From contig OZ024823.1 in NCBI GenBank assembly GCA_964016985.1, forward strand, positions 37,925,687-37,989,686: DNA of 64,000 nt, given 5' to 3'. The position numbers were made by a program, and so were the translations under genes. This stretch comes from Anodontia alba. Its lineage: Eukaryota > Mollusca > Bivalvia > Lucinida > Lucinidae. Positions within the stretch are counted from its first letter, which is position 1. Each line of letters starts with the position of its first letter. Shown here one piece after another: positions 1 through 11,130 of the stretch. The notes beneath the pieces are model-generated. The model was not told the DNA's origin and searched no databases. It saw only the letters and a program-made list of their open reading frames with translations.

Positions 1-185
1 TTTTTTATCAATAAGTCACCTGTATGATTTTTATCAAATTTTGAGTAAATTCATTTTTTGGTTCAGGAGAAGAAGGATAAAACAGACTTTCAAAATGGCA
101 GCCATGACCGCCACCTTGGATTTCCAATCGGAGTGATTTTAGCTACTTTTGATCTACAAGACCCCTTGATACTTCCTAACAAGTT
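1..185 (+). repeat. B-type Pearl-like array, partial
   Basis: About one and a quarter units of the B tandem repeat, which is abundant at 33-37 kb and 46-48 kb. Diagnostic blocks are GGTTCAGGAGAAGAAG, then CAAAATGGCAGCC, then CTTGGATTTCCAATCGG, then TTTTGATCTACAAG. The array enters from beyond the left edge and fades after about 185, so no terminus is visible. Confidence 0.75.
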
Positions 186-223
186 CTGTCAAATATAGCT
201 GATAGTGAACAAAGCTCACATAC

Positions 224-600
224 CCCTAGGCTATAGCTATCAGATGTATGTTGAACCAATTTTGCAGATACAAATTTCCCTTTGTATTGCATTCAAGAGA
301 TGGGCAAAAGAAAAAAAATCTCAGCATCTTGGTTTTCTCCTGCACAATATACTTCACCATTGCCAGTGTTAATACAAAATCTGGAGACTCTTAATCTAAT
401 AGCAGGTGAGAAATCTGAAGTGGACTCTTCAGTCCCTTAGATCATCAACAGCCATAAATTATGTGCTGCAAAGACCTCATAAAGAACCATTTAAGCAGAG
501 TTTAATTTACTGTGATCCACTGATTTGGAATAATCTATCCGATTTAGAACACTTAGGAACTGTTGATAGCTTCCATAAAAATTGCATCAAATGGATGTAA
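224..600 (+). mobile_element. Decayed LINE reverse transcriptase C-terminal remains
   Basis: Two broken reading segments resemble the last part of a non-LTR retrotransposon reverse transcriptase. The first (about 228-370) reads YSYQMYVEPILQIQ, like the WGNTY...L.PL..LQKRA stretch common in these ORFs. The second (406-600) has the spacing FKQSLIYCDPLIWNNL followed by VDSFHKNCIK, like the terminal IWNSLP...SF...K signature. Stop codons separate the segments, and no polymerase catalytic box, endonuclease or 3' tail is present. The clade (L2/CR1 or RTE type) is not resolvable. This is recognition of a family pattern, not a homology search. Confidence 0.4.
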
Positions 601-638
601 GGAATTCAAACCTAACATAGACCATGAGTGTCAACACA

Positions 639-642
<4 letters not shown>

Positions 643-705
<63 letters not shown>
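643..705. repeat. (AT)n microsatellite
   Basis: About 31 uninterrupted AT dinucleotides, ending directly against the pogo-like terminus that starts at 706. Confidence 0.97.
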
Positions 706-708
<3 letters not shown>

Positions 709-800
709 TGTAACCTCGTTATAACGCGGTCGGTGGGGTCCAAGGTAGCTGGCCGCCATATAAGTGATTACGTGTTATAACGGTCAGACATAATCTCGGT
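706..800 (+). mobile_element. pogo/Tc1-like DNA transposon terminus, left-type
   Basis: Begins CACTGTAACCTCGTTATAAC straight after a TA. The same first 22 bases occur in inverse orientation at 21127-21148, also beside a long (TA) run. The pattern CACTG.AACCTCG.TATAACG resembles pogo/Tigger-like inverted termini, which insert at TA. No transposase is visible nearby. The inner limit is uncertain; similarity to the other end stops after 22 bp. Confidence 0.45.
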
Positions 801-1108
801 CGTCATACCCCACCCACTTCTATACTATCGAAGTTCTGGGTGCAATCTGAGGAAAGAAAATGGATACACGTGAATTGTTACACATAAATAAACAATGAAG
901 ACAGCTAGTCAGTTATTCTTATACACCCAAGAAGCCCATTTCTTTTGAGAGTAAATAAATAAATTCATCCTTTCTGTCTGTTGAAACGGAAAGACCCGCA
1001 GTGAAGAGCAGGAGACTAGAATATACTGAAAAGCTGGACATAAGTTTATTAGCCTTTATGGTTATCGTTGACACAATACCTGTAAGAAAGCACGCGCTAG
1101 ATTGGATA
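801..1108. other. No recognised feature
   Basis: AT-rich sequence with no open frame of note, no repeat period and no terminal structure that I can recognise. It may be the interior of the pogo-like element starting at 706. Confidence 0.5.
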
Positions 1109-1322
1109 TTAACCCCTTAAAGCGCCATGCAAAATTTACAGCAGACAACATTTTGAATTTTTTATTTATGATTTATTTTTTTTTCAGGGAAAATAAGTTT
1201 TGACAGTTCATGTGAATCATCAGCTTGGCTGATGATTCACATGACATGTCAAGACTATTCTCTGAAATAATAAAAGTAAAACTGTTTTCTACTGCAGTTG
1301 CAATTGGCGCTTTAAGGGTTAA
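1109..1322. mobile_element. Foldback MITE with TTAA ends, copy 1
   Basis: Starts TTAACCCCTTAAAGCGCCA and ends TTGGCGCTTTAAGGGTTAA, so the ends are inverted repeats that include TTAA, the target used by piggyBac and Kolobok transposons. The centre is a hairpin, GTGAATCATCAG with CTGATGATTCAC around 1212-1240. It encodes nothing. Further copies lie at 1391-1609, 55717-55961 and 63825 onward. Confidence 0.8.
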
Positions 1323-1390
1323 AAGAAGTTATACATTTTACACTCTCAGGCTTTTTTTTTTTTTTTTTCAGCAGCTCATCAATATAAAAG

Positions 1391-1609
1391 TTAACCCTTA
1401 TACGGCCAATCACAACTACAGCAGACAACAATTTTGACTGTTTTTTTTGCCGGAGAAAATAGGTCCTGGCATTTCATGTGAATTGTCTGCCAAGCAGACA
1501 ATTCACATAGAATATCAACACTTGTTTTCTCTGAAAACAGAAAAAATAAATTGATAAAAATAAAAATTGTTGTCTTCCACAAATTTTGCTTGGCACTTTT
1601 AGGGGTTAA
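1391..1609. mobile_element. Foldback MITE with TTAA ends, copy 2
   Basis: Starts TTAACCCTTATACGGCCAA and ends TTGGCACTTTTAGGGGTTAA. The centre is a hairpin of AATTGTCTG and CAGACAATT. It has the same organisation as the copy at 1109-1322 but diverged termini, so it is an older copy. Confidence 0.75.
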
Positions 1610-1744
1610 ATGTGTTCACAGTCTAGGATAACATCAAACAGATTCGGCATCCTTTAATCAGGTTTCACTCATAAATGACATGAGGTCATTTACCGTTAGC
1701 TAATTGACAGCTACAGTTTAAACTAACCTTTAAAGCACTAAGCA

Positions 1745-3200
1745 AACAAGAGAACAATGATGGTCCTATATCGCTCACCTGAGCAAACAGATTTGCATAC
1801 TTATATTACTGTTGAAGTTTCAGCCAAGTTCACTGCTCTAAATTTTATAGCCCTGCACCACGCTCCCCCCCCCCCCCCCCCCCCACCAGCAGCCATGTTT
1901 TTTTCTTTCTAACGCATCATGACAACTCAATCTTGAAAGAGGGTCACAAAAGGAACATTTCTGCCAAGTTATATTGAAACTGATCCAGTGGTTTCTGACA
2001 AAAAGATTTTTAAAGTGCTTTATATAGCTATAAAGCCCTACCCGCTAACAGCCATTTTTTTTTTTTTTTGACGAATCATGGCAGCTTGAAAAAACTTAAC
2101 AGAGGGTCACCAAAGGAACATTCTTGCCAAGTTAAACTGAAATCGGTTCAGTGGTTTCTGACAAGAAGATTTTCAAAGTTTTCTATCTAGATATATAGGG
2201 AAAATAGGGAAAATAAGCCCCACCCCCCAACAGCTATGTTTTTTGACAAATCAGGATTGCCTGAACATTCTTGATAGAGGGTCACCAAAGCAACATTGAA
2301 ATCGGTCAGGGGGTATTTGACAAGAAGAATTTCAAAGTTTTCTATACAGATATATATGAAAAAAAAAACCCCGCCCCCACTGGGGCCATGTTTTTTGACG
2401 TATCATGAAGGCTTGAACAATCTTGGTAGAATGTAACCAAAGCAACATTCCTGTCAAGTTACATTGAACTCGGTGCAACGGTTTCTTACAAGAAGATTTT
2501 TTAAAGTTTTTTATATAGATATATAGGGAAAATAAGCCCCACCCCTTAGCCGGAACAACCTTGGTAGAGAGTCACCAAAGAAACATTCCTACTAGGTTAT
2601 ATTGAAATCGGTCCAGTGGTTTCTGACAAGAAGATTATTAAAGTTTTCTATATAGATATATAGGGATTATAAGCCCCACCCGCTAGCGGCCATGTTTTTT
2701 GACAAATCACGATTACTTGAACAATCTTCGTACAGGGTCACCAAGGAAACATGTCTGCCAAGTTATATTGAAATCAGTCCAGTGGTTTCTGACAAGAAGA
2801 TTTTTTTCCAGTTTTCTATATAGATATACAGGGAAAATAAGCCCTGCCCCCTAGCAGCCATGTTTTTTGACAAATCATGACGGCTTGAACAATCTTGGTA
2901 AAGGGTCACCAAGGAAACATTTCTGCCAAGTTAAACTGATATCGGTCCAGTGGTTTCTGACAAGAAGATTTTTTTCAAGTTTTCTATATAGATATATAGG
3001 GAAAATAAGCCCCGCCCCCTTGCAGCCATATGTTTTGACAAATCATGACGGCTTCGACAACCTTGGTAGCGGGTGACCAAAGACACATTCCTGCCAAGTT
3101 ATACTGAAATCCATTGGTTTCTGACAAGAAGATTTTTAAAATCTTCTATATAGAAGCCCTGCCCCCTGGCGGCCATGTTTTTTGACGAATCCAAATGGCT
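1745..3200 (+). mobile_element. A-family Pearl-like element (A1), left part
   Basis: Starts AACAAG, then a decayed form of the palindrome seen intact in other A elements (AGGACCATGATGGTCCT), then TATCGCTCACCTGAG. From about 1840 it is a degraded array of the A unit (about 166 bp: CCCCGCCCCCTGGCGGCC, then TGAACAATCTTGGTAGAGG, then GGTCCAGTGGTTTCTGAC, then TTTCTATATAGATATA). The unit is cut at AAATGGCT (3200) and resumes at TTGAACAATCTTGG (16285), because MITE X and element Y sit between. No coding capacity. Confidence 0.85.
1862..1884. repeat. C homopolymer
   Basis: A run of about 20 C inside the first A1 unit, where the repeat normally has a C-rich CCCCGCCCCC block. It probably expanded from that block. 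Confidence 0.9.
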
Positions 3201-3281
3201 CATCACGAAAACATGCCTATATAATTATGACCCCCTTGAACCCCACTTTTATATAGAAAAACTGGGGTTTACAGGGGTATA
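3201..3281 (+). mobile_element. MITE X, left part
   Basis: Begins CATCACGAAAACATGCC. The right part ends at 16284, and its inverse complement begins CATTATGAAAACACGCC, so the two are inverted termini of one small element. Together the parts total about 280 bp, split by element Y with TATA duplicated (3278-3281 and 16083-16086). X itself interrupts an A unit; any target-site duplication of X is at most 1-2 bp. Confidence 0.75.
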
Positions 3282-3289
3282 CCCAGCTA

Positions 3290-4030
3290 ACACGTTTACG
3301 TTTTAAAAATGTTCCCTTAACGTTATCAAAAACGTTTGATAACGTTTTCATGGAATGTTTATATAACGTTAAAATGGAAAACAATTTTTACGTTTCAAAA
3401 CCCTTCTCAAAAACGTTTCAGAAACGTAAAATAACGTTTATAAAATGTTTCCGACACTGTTTAGGTACTGTTCTAAAAATGTTCCCAAAACGTTACCAAA
3501 AAACGTTTAATAACGTTTTGATGGAATGTTTATATAACGTTAAAATGGAAAACAATTTTTACGTTTCAAAACCCTTCTCAAAAACGTTTCAGAAACGTAA
3601 AATAACGTTTATAAAATGTTTCCGACACTGTTTAGTTACTGTTCTAAAAATGTTCCCAAAACGTTACCAAAAAACGTTTAATAACGTTTCTATAGAATGT
3701 TTATGTAACGTTAAAATGGAAAACAATTTTTACGTTTCAAAACCTTTTTCTGAAACGTTTCAGAAACGTTAATTAACGTTTAGAAAATGTTCCCGAGACT
3801 GTTTAACCACTGTTTTAAAAATGTTGTCGAAAGATATCAAAAACGTTTAATAACGTTTTTATGGAATGTTTATGGAACGTAACATGGAAAACAATTTTTA
3901 CGTTTTAAAACCTTTTTCAAAGACGTTTCAGAAACGTAAATAAACGTATAAAAATAATCCTAAGGATGTTTTAATACTGTTTTTGAAATGTTTTCACGAT
4001 TTTGTACAAGATGTTTCCAAAATATTTTAC
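3290..4030. repeat. Left AACGTT-rich subterminal array of Y, 180-bp unit
   Basis: About four units. The block TGGAATGTTTATATAACGTT recurs at about 3351 and 3531, with diverged forms near 3690 and 3861. Every unit is dense in AACGTT and AAACGTTT. Because 180 is 60 codons, the frame stays open for 140 codons at 3350-3772; that is a product of the repeat, not a gene. Confidence 0.9.
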
Positions 4031-4216
4031 AGATTTCTTTTCATTTAGCTAACATTGTGTAAATGTTTCAAAAACGCCATTTAACATAAATAAAAGACAT
4101 CAGCTAACATTTTTAGAACATTTCATCAATGTAAAGCTTTCACTTCACTGCAGCTGGTGATAAATGCCGTGTGGTAGCAGTGGACAGTCTCCGAGTTTTA
4201 ACATAGTGCAGTTCAT

Positions 4217-4528
4217 GTGTTTACACTGAATCCTCTTTACCACGACAGTATCTGTTACAAAAGATGTTGCCATTTAAATGAGTTTGCTATTGTTAAAGAA
4301 CCTTTACTGAGCAGAGTGTGTAAGAAAGGCCTTGTTTATTCTTATTTCTTCAAAGAACATGATTTGAATATTTGTTTCGAGACGCCTCATCAAGGCAAAT
4401 CTAACAAATATCCAAATCATCTGTTTCTTGAAGAATTAAATTCAACATTCTTGCATAATTTAGGCTATAATTATCACCTCTCGAGAGAAGATTTCCTGTT
4501 AGTTAAAGAATTTTGTTACTGTATCTAG
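4217..4528 (+). CDS. Unrecognised 103-residue open frame in Y
   Basis: An open frame just inside the left array of Y. It is cysteine- and aromatic-rich: early CYKRCCHLN, middle YSYFFKEHDLNICFETPH, late LSREDFLLVKEFCYC. It lies outside the tandem repeats, so it is not a repeat translation, and its position next to the terminus is where a transposon gene remnant could survive. I recognise no domain, see no convincing splice sites, and cannot exclude chance in AT-rich DNA. Confidence 0.2.
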   Translation: MFTLNPLYHDSICYKRCCHLNEFAIVKEPLLSRVCKKGLVYSYFFKEHDLNICFETPHQGKSNKYPNHLFLEELNSTFLHNLGYNYHLSREDFLLVKEFCYCI

Positions 4529-5590
4529 TGTCGGTATAAGTAAGGCTGACTGTATTACCTTTGGGATCAGGAGAATATATACAAATGTATATATATATAT
4601 GAGCCTTTGAACAAGACCGGAAAATAAATGCTTTGTCCATTGAAATTCTTCTGTCAATTGGGCATTTAATTACCACTGAAGCAAAGGCATTTATTGCTCT
4701 ACAGTACAGAATTAAAACACTTAAACAGTTTAATAATGAACAGTTTATGTTTTCAGTAAAACTGATGCCAAGAATACGCTAATACTGGATGAAAATAATA
4801 AGATTCTTATGACAAATGCAACATGATTTGCATCTGACAAATAGAGAAACAACAACCGTATTTGAGGCAACATTTAATCTTAACTGGTACAGTTAATTTC
4901 TGTTGTTTTTTTTTATTTTAGCTCTCTTCTTCAGTGTCACCCTGATGATTCTCTTGATTCTGAAATGATAGGAATGAAAACTTGATTACATTTTAAACTG
5001 CAAACAGGCTGTATCCCCATGCAGTCTTCGCGAAAACTGCAGGACTGTCTGAGAAAACTGGCAAATTTTCAATCTGTCCTGCAGAAAATTTCAGTTTGTC
5101 TGACAAATGTCCTGTGATTTCTGGCAAAAAGAGATAGTAATTTGATAACAGACAAGCCTCCTGTCCTGCAGAAATTTATTTTGTCCTGCCAAAACTTTCA
5201 GTCTGTTTGACAGCTGTCCTGCATCTGTTGGAAAGATTTCGCAAAGACTGCTCATGTGAAGTTTTATTAGCCTGGGACCATTAGAGTTCAACCCTCAGAA
5301 TTTGCATTCTTGCCAACACCAGCGCTTCCAGAAAGCAATACGTGTAATGCTCCTGCTTGCCAAAACAGCTGCAACAAATAAGGCTCAAGGAATGGGCAGA
5401 GACACAGACCGAAGTACTGTATAACAGTCAATATGAGAAAAATAACCATCACTAGAAAGGGTTGACCTTCTGACAGTTTAATACCGTTTTGAGAAAATTT
5501 AATGGATTCAGACACTGCTAAGACACATCCTCTCATCGTCATGTAAATGTACAATGTTAATGCTGTACAAGTATGATATCATCAATACAT
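4529..5590. other. No recognised feature (interior of Y)
   Basis: AT-rich sequence. At 5030-5260 short blocks around GTCCTGCAGAAA and CTGTCCTGC recur loosely, hinting at a decayed repeat. A minus-strand open frame at 5288-5554 has a hydrophobic stretch (VMVIFLILTVIQYFGLCL) but no recognisable family. Confidence 0.4.
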
Positions 5591-6735
5591 CTTTAAGGAT
5601 CAGGACAGAGATATTCACCATTACTAAACACTGTCAAAGCAAGTAAAAGCTTTCACATGCATACACAACCTCATGTATAACTCTACTAAGTTTGATTGTG
5701 TTGGGGTTTAACGACACGTCAACCCTTGTGGGTCATTTTGTGTCGTCTCCCTGAGAAAGGGAGAAAAGAGATAGAAGAGATTGTAGAAGAGATGAAAGAG
5801 AGTGACAGGTAAGAAAGACGAACAAGAATGAAAGTAAAGAAACAGAAGAAATAAAAAATTCCCCCTCTACCCTTACCTGCTACAAGGGTAACAGGCCTTG
5901 CCCAATTGTAAGCCAATATCAGTTGGACGCCCCGGTGACGTAAGATACATGACACCTTCGCACCACCCGACCACCCCTAACTCTACTAAGCATCATCTGT
6001 ATGTCTCAAAGGGTAAAGTTATGGCTATCACAAGGCTTCCATCCTGAATCGTTAGGGGAAATAAAACAAAGATAAGCAGAGTTGTCGTTCTTGTTTCTGA
6101 CAGACCTTCTCAACCTCGCATGATTATTTCATATATTCAATGTATCTCACAGGGATATAAAAATTGTGGTAATCATGAGGTTTGCATTTCCTAATGCTGC
6201 CTGGGGAGATAACCAACTCTTATAGGCTAGATGCCTTCACAATTCCATGTTTAATATCATACATGTATTTATCATCAATGTGTCTAAAAGTGTACACTGC
6301 AGGAATAATGCCAATCAAAGTTACCATTGCCTAAAACTGTCAGGTGAGAAAATGGAGACATACTTGGACTCTTTCACATGACACTCATTCTGAACCTTCT
6401 GAATAGTCTTACCACTGAAGTTTCAATCAGGACTTATGACCAATACAAAGTTCCATTTGCCTAATATTGTTAGGAACTTATAAATCAGCCAGTTAATATA
6501 TTCTTGTTTACAACGCATCTCTCGACCTACAAAATAAACCTTTCAGGTATCATCTTAACTCAAGGGATATGAGAGTTATTGTGATCACAATTCTTTACTG
6601 ATTGATGGATTCTGGGATTATCACTATATCCATACTTTCTGGTCAAAGGATTATAATTCTGCAGAAGTTGGCAGCCTACACTTAAATATGTAATTTCGGG
6701 ATGGACAGAAGCATGGACAGATGGAAAACCAGACT
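5591..6735 (+). repeat. L-type degenerate array with GGACAGA microsatellite
   Basis: Blocks such as GCAGAGTTGTCGTTCTTG and ACTAAGCATCATC match the array at 8084-8520. The stretch ends near ATGGACAGAAGCATGGACAG, like the microsatellite that precedes Pearl 3' ends, but no GGTGAGCTA terminus follows. A SINE (5691-5977) interrupts it. The units are too diverged to count. Confidence 0.35.
5691..5977 (-). mobile_element. SINE of type 2, copy 1 with 13-bp TSD
   Basis: Flanked by TAACTCTACTAAG at 5678-5690 and 5978-5990. On the minus strand it opens with a GGGTGGTCGGGTGGTG block and ends GTTAAACCCCAACACAATC, a retroposon 3' tail. The middle is purine-rich (GAAAGGGAGAAAAGAG on the plus strand). There is no ORF and I see no clean A/B boxes, so the promoter class is uncertain. 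Other copies: about 30468-30770 and 62305-62601. Confidence 0.85.
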
Positions 6736-6742
6736 CCTAAAG

Positions 6743-6764
6743 TAATAAATAAATAAATAAATAA
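6743..6764. repeat. (AAAT)n microsatellite
   Basis: About five AAAT/AATA units, just after the GGACAGA-type microsatellite. Confidence 0.85.
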
Positions 6765-6765
6765 T

Positions 6766-8040
6766 ATCTTATGATGTGACAGTTTTGTATATTTCTCTGG
6801 CAAATTTGTATATTTGTTTTCACTTGGTGGCTTGGATTGTTTTGGTGGAAGTCTTCTTTCCCTAGGTACAGCTTAATTCAGACTTAAATCTGGTCTTTGA
6901 GGAATATCAGGACTCAGTGTCAAGTTAACTTAACAGTCAGTAAAGTAGTTTATACTGGTAGGTTATACTACTGAACCTTCTTAGGCAGAGGTCCCAGTGT
7001 TGCTCTTACTTTTGTGTAGCTTTGTGGTTTATTCTACAAGGTGATATCTTACCTTGTGTTTTCAGTTCTTTTAGCATTGTGATTACCTCACTTGGGGCAG
7101 TGGGAGCTGGTCTGTGTGCTTTTCGTATATTTGTTTGTTTTGTTGGCTTGTGTCTTTCTTCTTCCTCTTGGTGTCTGGGATTGGCTGTGACTTTCTGATT
7201 GTGGCACTCTCTGGATTTTTATTTATACATTTTCAACTATATTAAAGACTTTAAGGAAAAAATGTCAGCGTAGTGTGTGTGTGTGTGTATGTGCAATGGC
7301 ATTAAAAATCGCGACTAGTGCATAAAAATCCATACCTTTAGTGCTTAAATATTTATACCACCAGGCTTGTACGGTGCCTCTTTCATCATGTTACTAATAC
7401 ATACATTTGTATTTAGGTAGCCTTTTCACTGACACTTTTCTGCTGTCTTTTGAATGCCACTGAAAGTATATATAATTTGATGTATATCGGATGTATATCA
7501 CCTTTAAAGACTCTATATTCCTGAAAATTAAAAATTGTATTCTCCAAGAAAGGTTTGATAAATTGATATATGGTATTAATAAAATCAGGCATCTGATAGC
7601 CTGTAAAATTTCAGTTCATCAACCTCTCGCTCTTGAAATGAAATCATCATTAATGATCTTTTATGGTATTTCTGAATTATTGTTACCAACATTAATTAAA
7701 GAGATGCAATAAAAAAATAATTTCAGTTTTTATCTAGTTCCAAAACGATAGACTCGCTGAAATTTTTTGTAGGTTGTCAGATGTCACATTTTATGACCAT
7801 AATAATACATATTAAAAAATGTCTATTTTTGAGGAATATGGAGCCTTTAATGACATCCTCAATCCAAAACATTCAACATGCCATTTAGGTAAAATCATTT
7901 TTTTCTATGGTGTTTCTGTTAACCAGCAAACCATACACGTCAGAGGAATCATACAGCAATATTTAAAGGTCAAGCAGATACTCTGAGCACAGATATACAT
8001 ACATAAAACTGATTGGCAGTTAACTAGAAAAGGTTTGAAA
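6766..8040. other. No recognised repeat; one unassigned open frame
   Basis: A (GT) run of about six units lies at 7277-7288. A plus-strand open frame at 7491-7712 (73 residues, with CILQERFDKLIYGINKIRHL) has no recognisable family. Nothing else stands out on either strand. Confidence 0.4.
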
Positions 8041-8060
8041 AAAAAAAAAAAAAAAAAAAC
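8040..8060. repeat. A homopolymer
   Basis: About 20 A, followed by a C-rich CACCCCCACCCCC block. Confidence 0.95.
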
Positions 8061-8083
8061 TCACCCCCACCCCCAATCCCACT

Positions 8084-8520
8084 AGAGTTGTCGTTCTTGT
8101 ATGCAACGTGTCATCTCGCACTGTTCTAAATTTGTACTAAGCATCATCAAAATATTCTGCAGGGTATACGCGTTACAGAGCAGAAACAAGAAATCTAATT
8201 CAAACACAAGAAGGGGAGATAACTCCAAAAGTAAAAAAAAAGCTGAAGTTGTCATTTTTGTATGTGACATGTCGTCTGGTCCTGTTCTTCATTACTACTA
8301 AGTATCATCAAAATATTCCAAAGAGTGTATGACTTACATAAACTAAATCTAAATCAATTCATTATCAGTGTCAAATATAGCAAAGGGAGATAACAGCAAA
8401 AGTAAGTAAGGCAGAGTTGTCATTCTTGTAAGGAACACGTTGCCTTGTCCTATTGTACAGTTCTGCAAGGTACCATCAAAATATTTTGGGTATTCCAGTT
8501 ACATAGTACATATAGTAGTC
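8084..8520 (+). repeat. L-type tandem array, about 160-170 bp unit
   Basis: Unit starts near 8084, 8244 and 8413 share GAGTTGTCGTTCTTGTA-like openings, then a CATCATCAAAATATTC block, then GGGGAGATAAC. Two opposite-strand open frames here (8082-8301) are repeat translations. Confidence 0.65.
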
Positions 8521-8650
8521 TACAATAGTTTCTGAAAAATAAAATTGTGTCATGTTTTTCCATAAAAACCTATAATATCATGTTAACAAATCCATCATTT
8601 TATATGGAGAGAAGTGGGGTTTACAAAGATTAAACATTAACTTAACTCAT

Positions 8651-8722
8651 TTTTTGCTCAAAATCATAAATTGTGGGTATTCGTTGAAGGTGGTTTTAAC
8701 GAGCATTCACAATATATAATGT
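8651..8722. mobile_element. Degraded hairpin MITE of the X group
   Basis: The left arm AAATTGTGGGTATTCGTT pairs imperfectly with AACGAGCATTCACAAT. The core TTGTGGGTACTC is shared with the hairpins at 10990-11130 and 16105-16186. Confidence 0.5.
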
Positions 8723-9084
8723 ACATTTGCAGTGGAACTAAGAAACTTATAACAATTTTGTAAGAAAAATGTCTTTTGTAACACAACCATGAAAGAAAGC
8801 ATAGATGTCTAATGAGCCAATCTGACCTTTCCATAAATTTGGCTGACATCTTTAAGAGTCTAACTTTAGAACTCTAGTGTTCATGGCTGTCTAACATGTT
8901 TCAAGGCAATCAGCTTTTCCTTGGAGAATTTTTTAAGGTTTGAATCATCCCATCATATGGTCCTGCCAGAAAACAAACAAACCCTAGAGTAGAAAGTCCT
9001 ACAAGATCAGCTGCAAGGGTATGCTCCTTATGTTGACTTTGGACAGGTTTGATCGAACCAAACTATCCGAAGTTTGCAAAAGGA

Positions 9085-9085
<1 letters not shown>

Positions 9086-9151
<66 letters not shown>
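9086..9151. repeat. (AT)n microsatellite
   Basis: About 33 AT dinucleotides, abutting a dispersed repeat that begins ACCTGTCTATCTGAGC. Confidence 0.97.
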
Positions 9152-9154
<3 letters not shown>

Positions 9155-9415
9155 GTCTATCTGAGCGTAACTCTTACCATATGTTGTACTTCACTGTATG
9201 TATTTGATCTGATAGGCCTAAGCAAACAGTGTAGACCCAGATGAGACACCACAAATGCGGGGTCCCATCAGGGTCTACATTTTTGGCCACTCATCGAGCT
9301 ATTTTAATCACAACATTGGGTAGTAAGCTGAACTTGTTCAAATTTAAGAGTAAGTATGGTAACCTTAGAGTTGAGGTGTCTGAATACTCAGGGTAAATAC
9401 GGTAAAGTACATGTA
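9152..9415 (+). mobile_element. Dispersed repeat with GTAGACCC hairpin, copy 1
   Basis: Contains GCAAACAGTGTAGACCC and the partly inverted AGGGTCTACATTTTT. It ends GAGGTGTCTGAATACTCAGGG. The same order in reverse is at 12803-13022, and a third copy is at 25215-25414. Non-coding and MITE-like; no clean target-site duplication found. Confidence 0.55.
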
Positions 9416-9700
9416 AGCGGCACAGAAAATAAATGATCGATTATTAGCATCTAACGATAATCATTTTTGTGGAATTTATTTCAACTTCAACAGACTGCAA
9501 AAATCTTGCACTCTTAATTTGTGTCATATACAGCTTGAAAAAGTAATGATGTGCACTTACTTATTAGAGCATATGCTCTAATTATGGCAAATATGGTTAA
9601 TTTTCTCTGGTTCTTGTTGTAAACATACAAGGTGGTAACTTGTTAGAATCACCTAAATGAGGTGACTCTAATAAGCACCCACAAAATTTGATTAAATAGA

Positions 9701-9985
9701 TTTGTTTGTTTGTTTGATTTGGGCTTAACGTCGCTTTCAACCTTTTTCAGTCATATCGCGACGGTGTCTGGATGTGGCAGGGAGCTCAATGCTCACTTTT
9801 AGAGTGCTGCCTCACTGAAATATCACGCCCCAGACACTTTGACATGATATTCCACCCAGTCACATTATACTGACACTGAGCTGACCAGTTCTAGCTCTAC
9901 TTTCTTAATGCTGAGCGCCAAGCGAAAGAGCAGCTAGTACCATTTTTAAAGTCTTTGGTATGACCCGGCCGGGGATCGAACCCGC
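9701..9985 (-). mobile_element. 5'-truncated tRNA-derived SINE with 12-bp TSD
   Basis: Flanked by TGATTAAATAGA at 9689-9700 and 9986-9997. On the minus strand it starts with a tRNA B-box block, GGGTTCGATCCCCGGC, and ends CGACGTTAAGCCCAAATC followed by (CAAA)n. The A-box half is missing, as expected for incomplete reverse transcription. Confidence 0.88.
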
Positions 9986-10039
9986 TGATTAAATAGAGCA
10001 ATGGGGGATTTATCTCAAAATTATCCTCGTAGATCCTTG

Positions 10040-10840
10040 GACTGGAGCTACAGCACGCTAGGTACTTTTTAAAAATTTTAAAATTTGTAAAATTTACACT
10101 GCTACATATATGTACAACTAATTGAATAAGCTAGTTCCATGATAAAACACTATGATGAGTGCATCTGTGCCACTCCTCCATGAATGCTGGGCTTGAAGAT
10201 TGTTACAAGTAACTCACTCCTCCACAGCAAACTGGCTTGAAGATTGACAGATACTTTTTTTGACATTTTAAATCTGTAAAACTTACAGAGCTACATGTGC
10301 ATGTATGAATTCCAGAATATGGTAGTTCCATAACAAAGACTATGATGTGTGTATCTGTACCACTCCACCATAAATGCTGGGCTTGAAGATTGTTAGAAAG
10401 TAACTCACTCCTCCTCAGCAAACTGGCATGAATATTGACAGATACTTTTTCTAGACATTTTAAATCTGCAAATTTTACATAGCTACACATATATGTATGA
10501 ATTCCGGAATACGACAATTCAAAATAAACTGCTATGATGTGTGTATCTGTACCACTCCTCCATGAATGCTGGGCTTGAAGATTGTTATAAATTAACTCAC
10601 TCCTCCAAAGCAAACTGGCATGAAGATTGACAGACACAAGACATTTTTAATATGGTAACATTTACAGAGCTAGACATTTGTATGTACAATATCAACAGTT
10701 TCAAAATATAAAGACAAATGATGTATGTATCTGTACCACTCCACCATGAATACTGGGCTTGAAGATTGTTAGATTGCAACTCACTCCTCCACAACACACT
10801 GGCATGAAGATTGACAGATACTTTTTTAAGATGTGTAAAC
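10040..10840 (+). repeat. Tandem array, about 190-bp unit, four copies
   Basis: The block GCTTGAAGATTGTTA recurs at 10191, 10381, 10573 and 10757. Each unit also has CACTCCTCCATGAATGCTG and CATGAAGATTGACAGATAC. Minus-strand open frames at 10203-10797 are repeat translations. No terminal structure was found, so the host element is unknown. Confidence 0.88.
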
Positions 10841-10989
10841 TAGTATAGGGAATCTGCCGGAATTTCATAGGCAATCAATAGTTTTGTAAAACCGACTGAT
10901 TATCGACTTCGAGAAAATATATTCACTCTTAATTTAGCCCTCTTCCAGGTACTTATTCATACAGGTACACATGTACATGTAGCTCCAGA

Positions 10990-11130
10990 TCTAGGTATTT
11001 TCTTTTTATTTTTCACTTCTCCATGAAAACATATGTTGTGGGTACTCATCAGAAGCATCTCCACAAGGTGCTTCTAATGAGTACCCACAACATTTGTTTT
11101 CATGGAGAAATAAGAAAAAATATCAGTATT
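10990..11130. mobile_element. Hairpin MITE of the X group
   Basis: A near-perfect foldback: CCATGAAAACATATGTTGTG with GGGTACTCAT, mirrored by ATGAGTACCCACAACATTTG, flanked by TTCTTTTTATTTTTC and its complement-like AAATAAGAAAAAATA. Same architecture as the centre of MITE X. Confidence 0.75.

Noticed and set aside
4217..4528. Transposase gene of element Y
   Set aside because: Only 103 residues, with no recognisable catalytic motif; listed as an unassigned open frame instead.
9086..9151. Replication origin from the long (AT) run
   Set aside because: Simple dinucleotide microsatellite; several similar runs occur and no other origin feature is visible.
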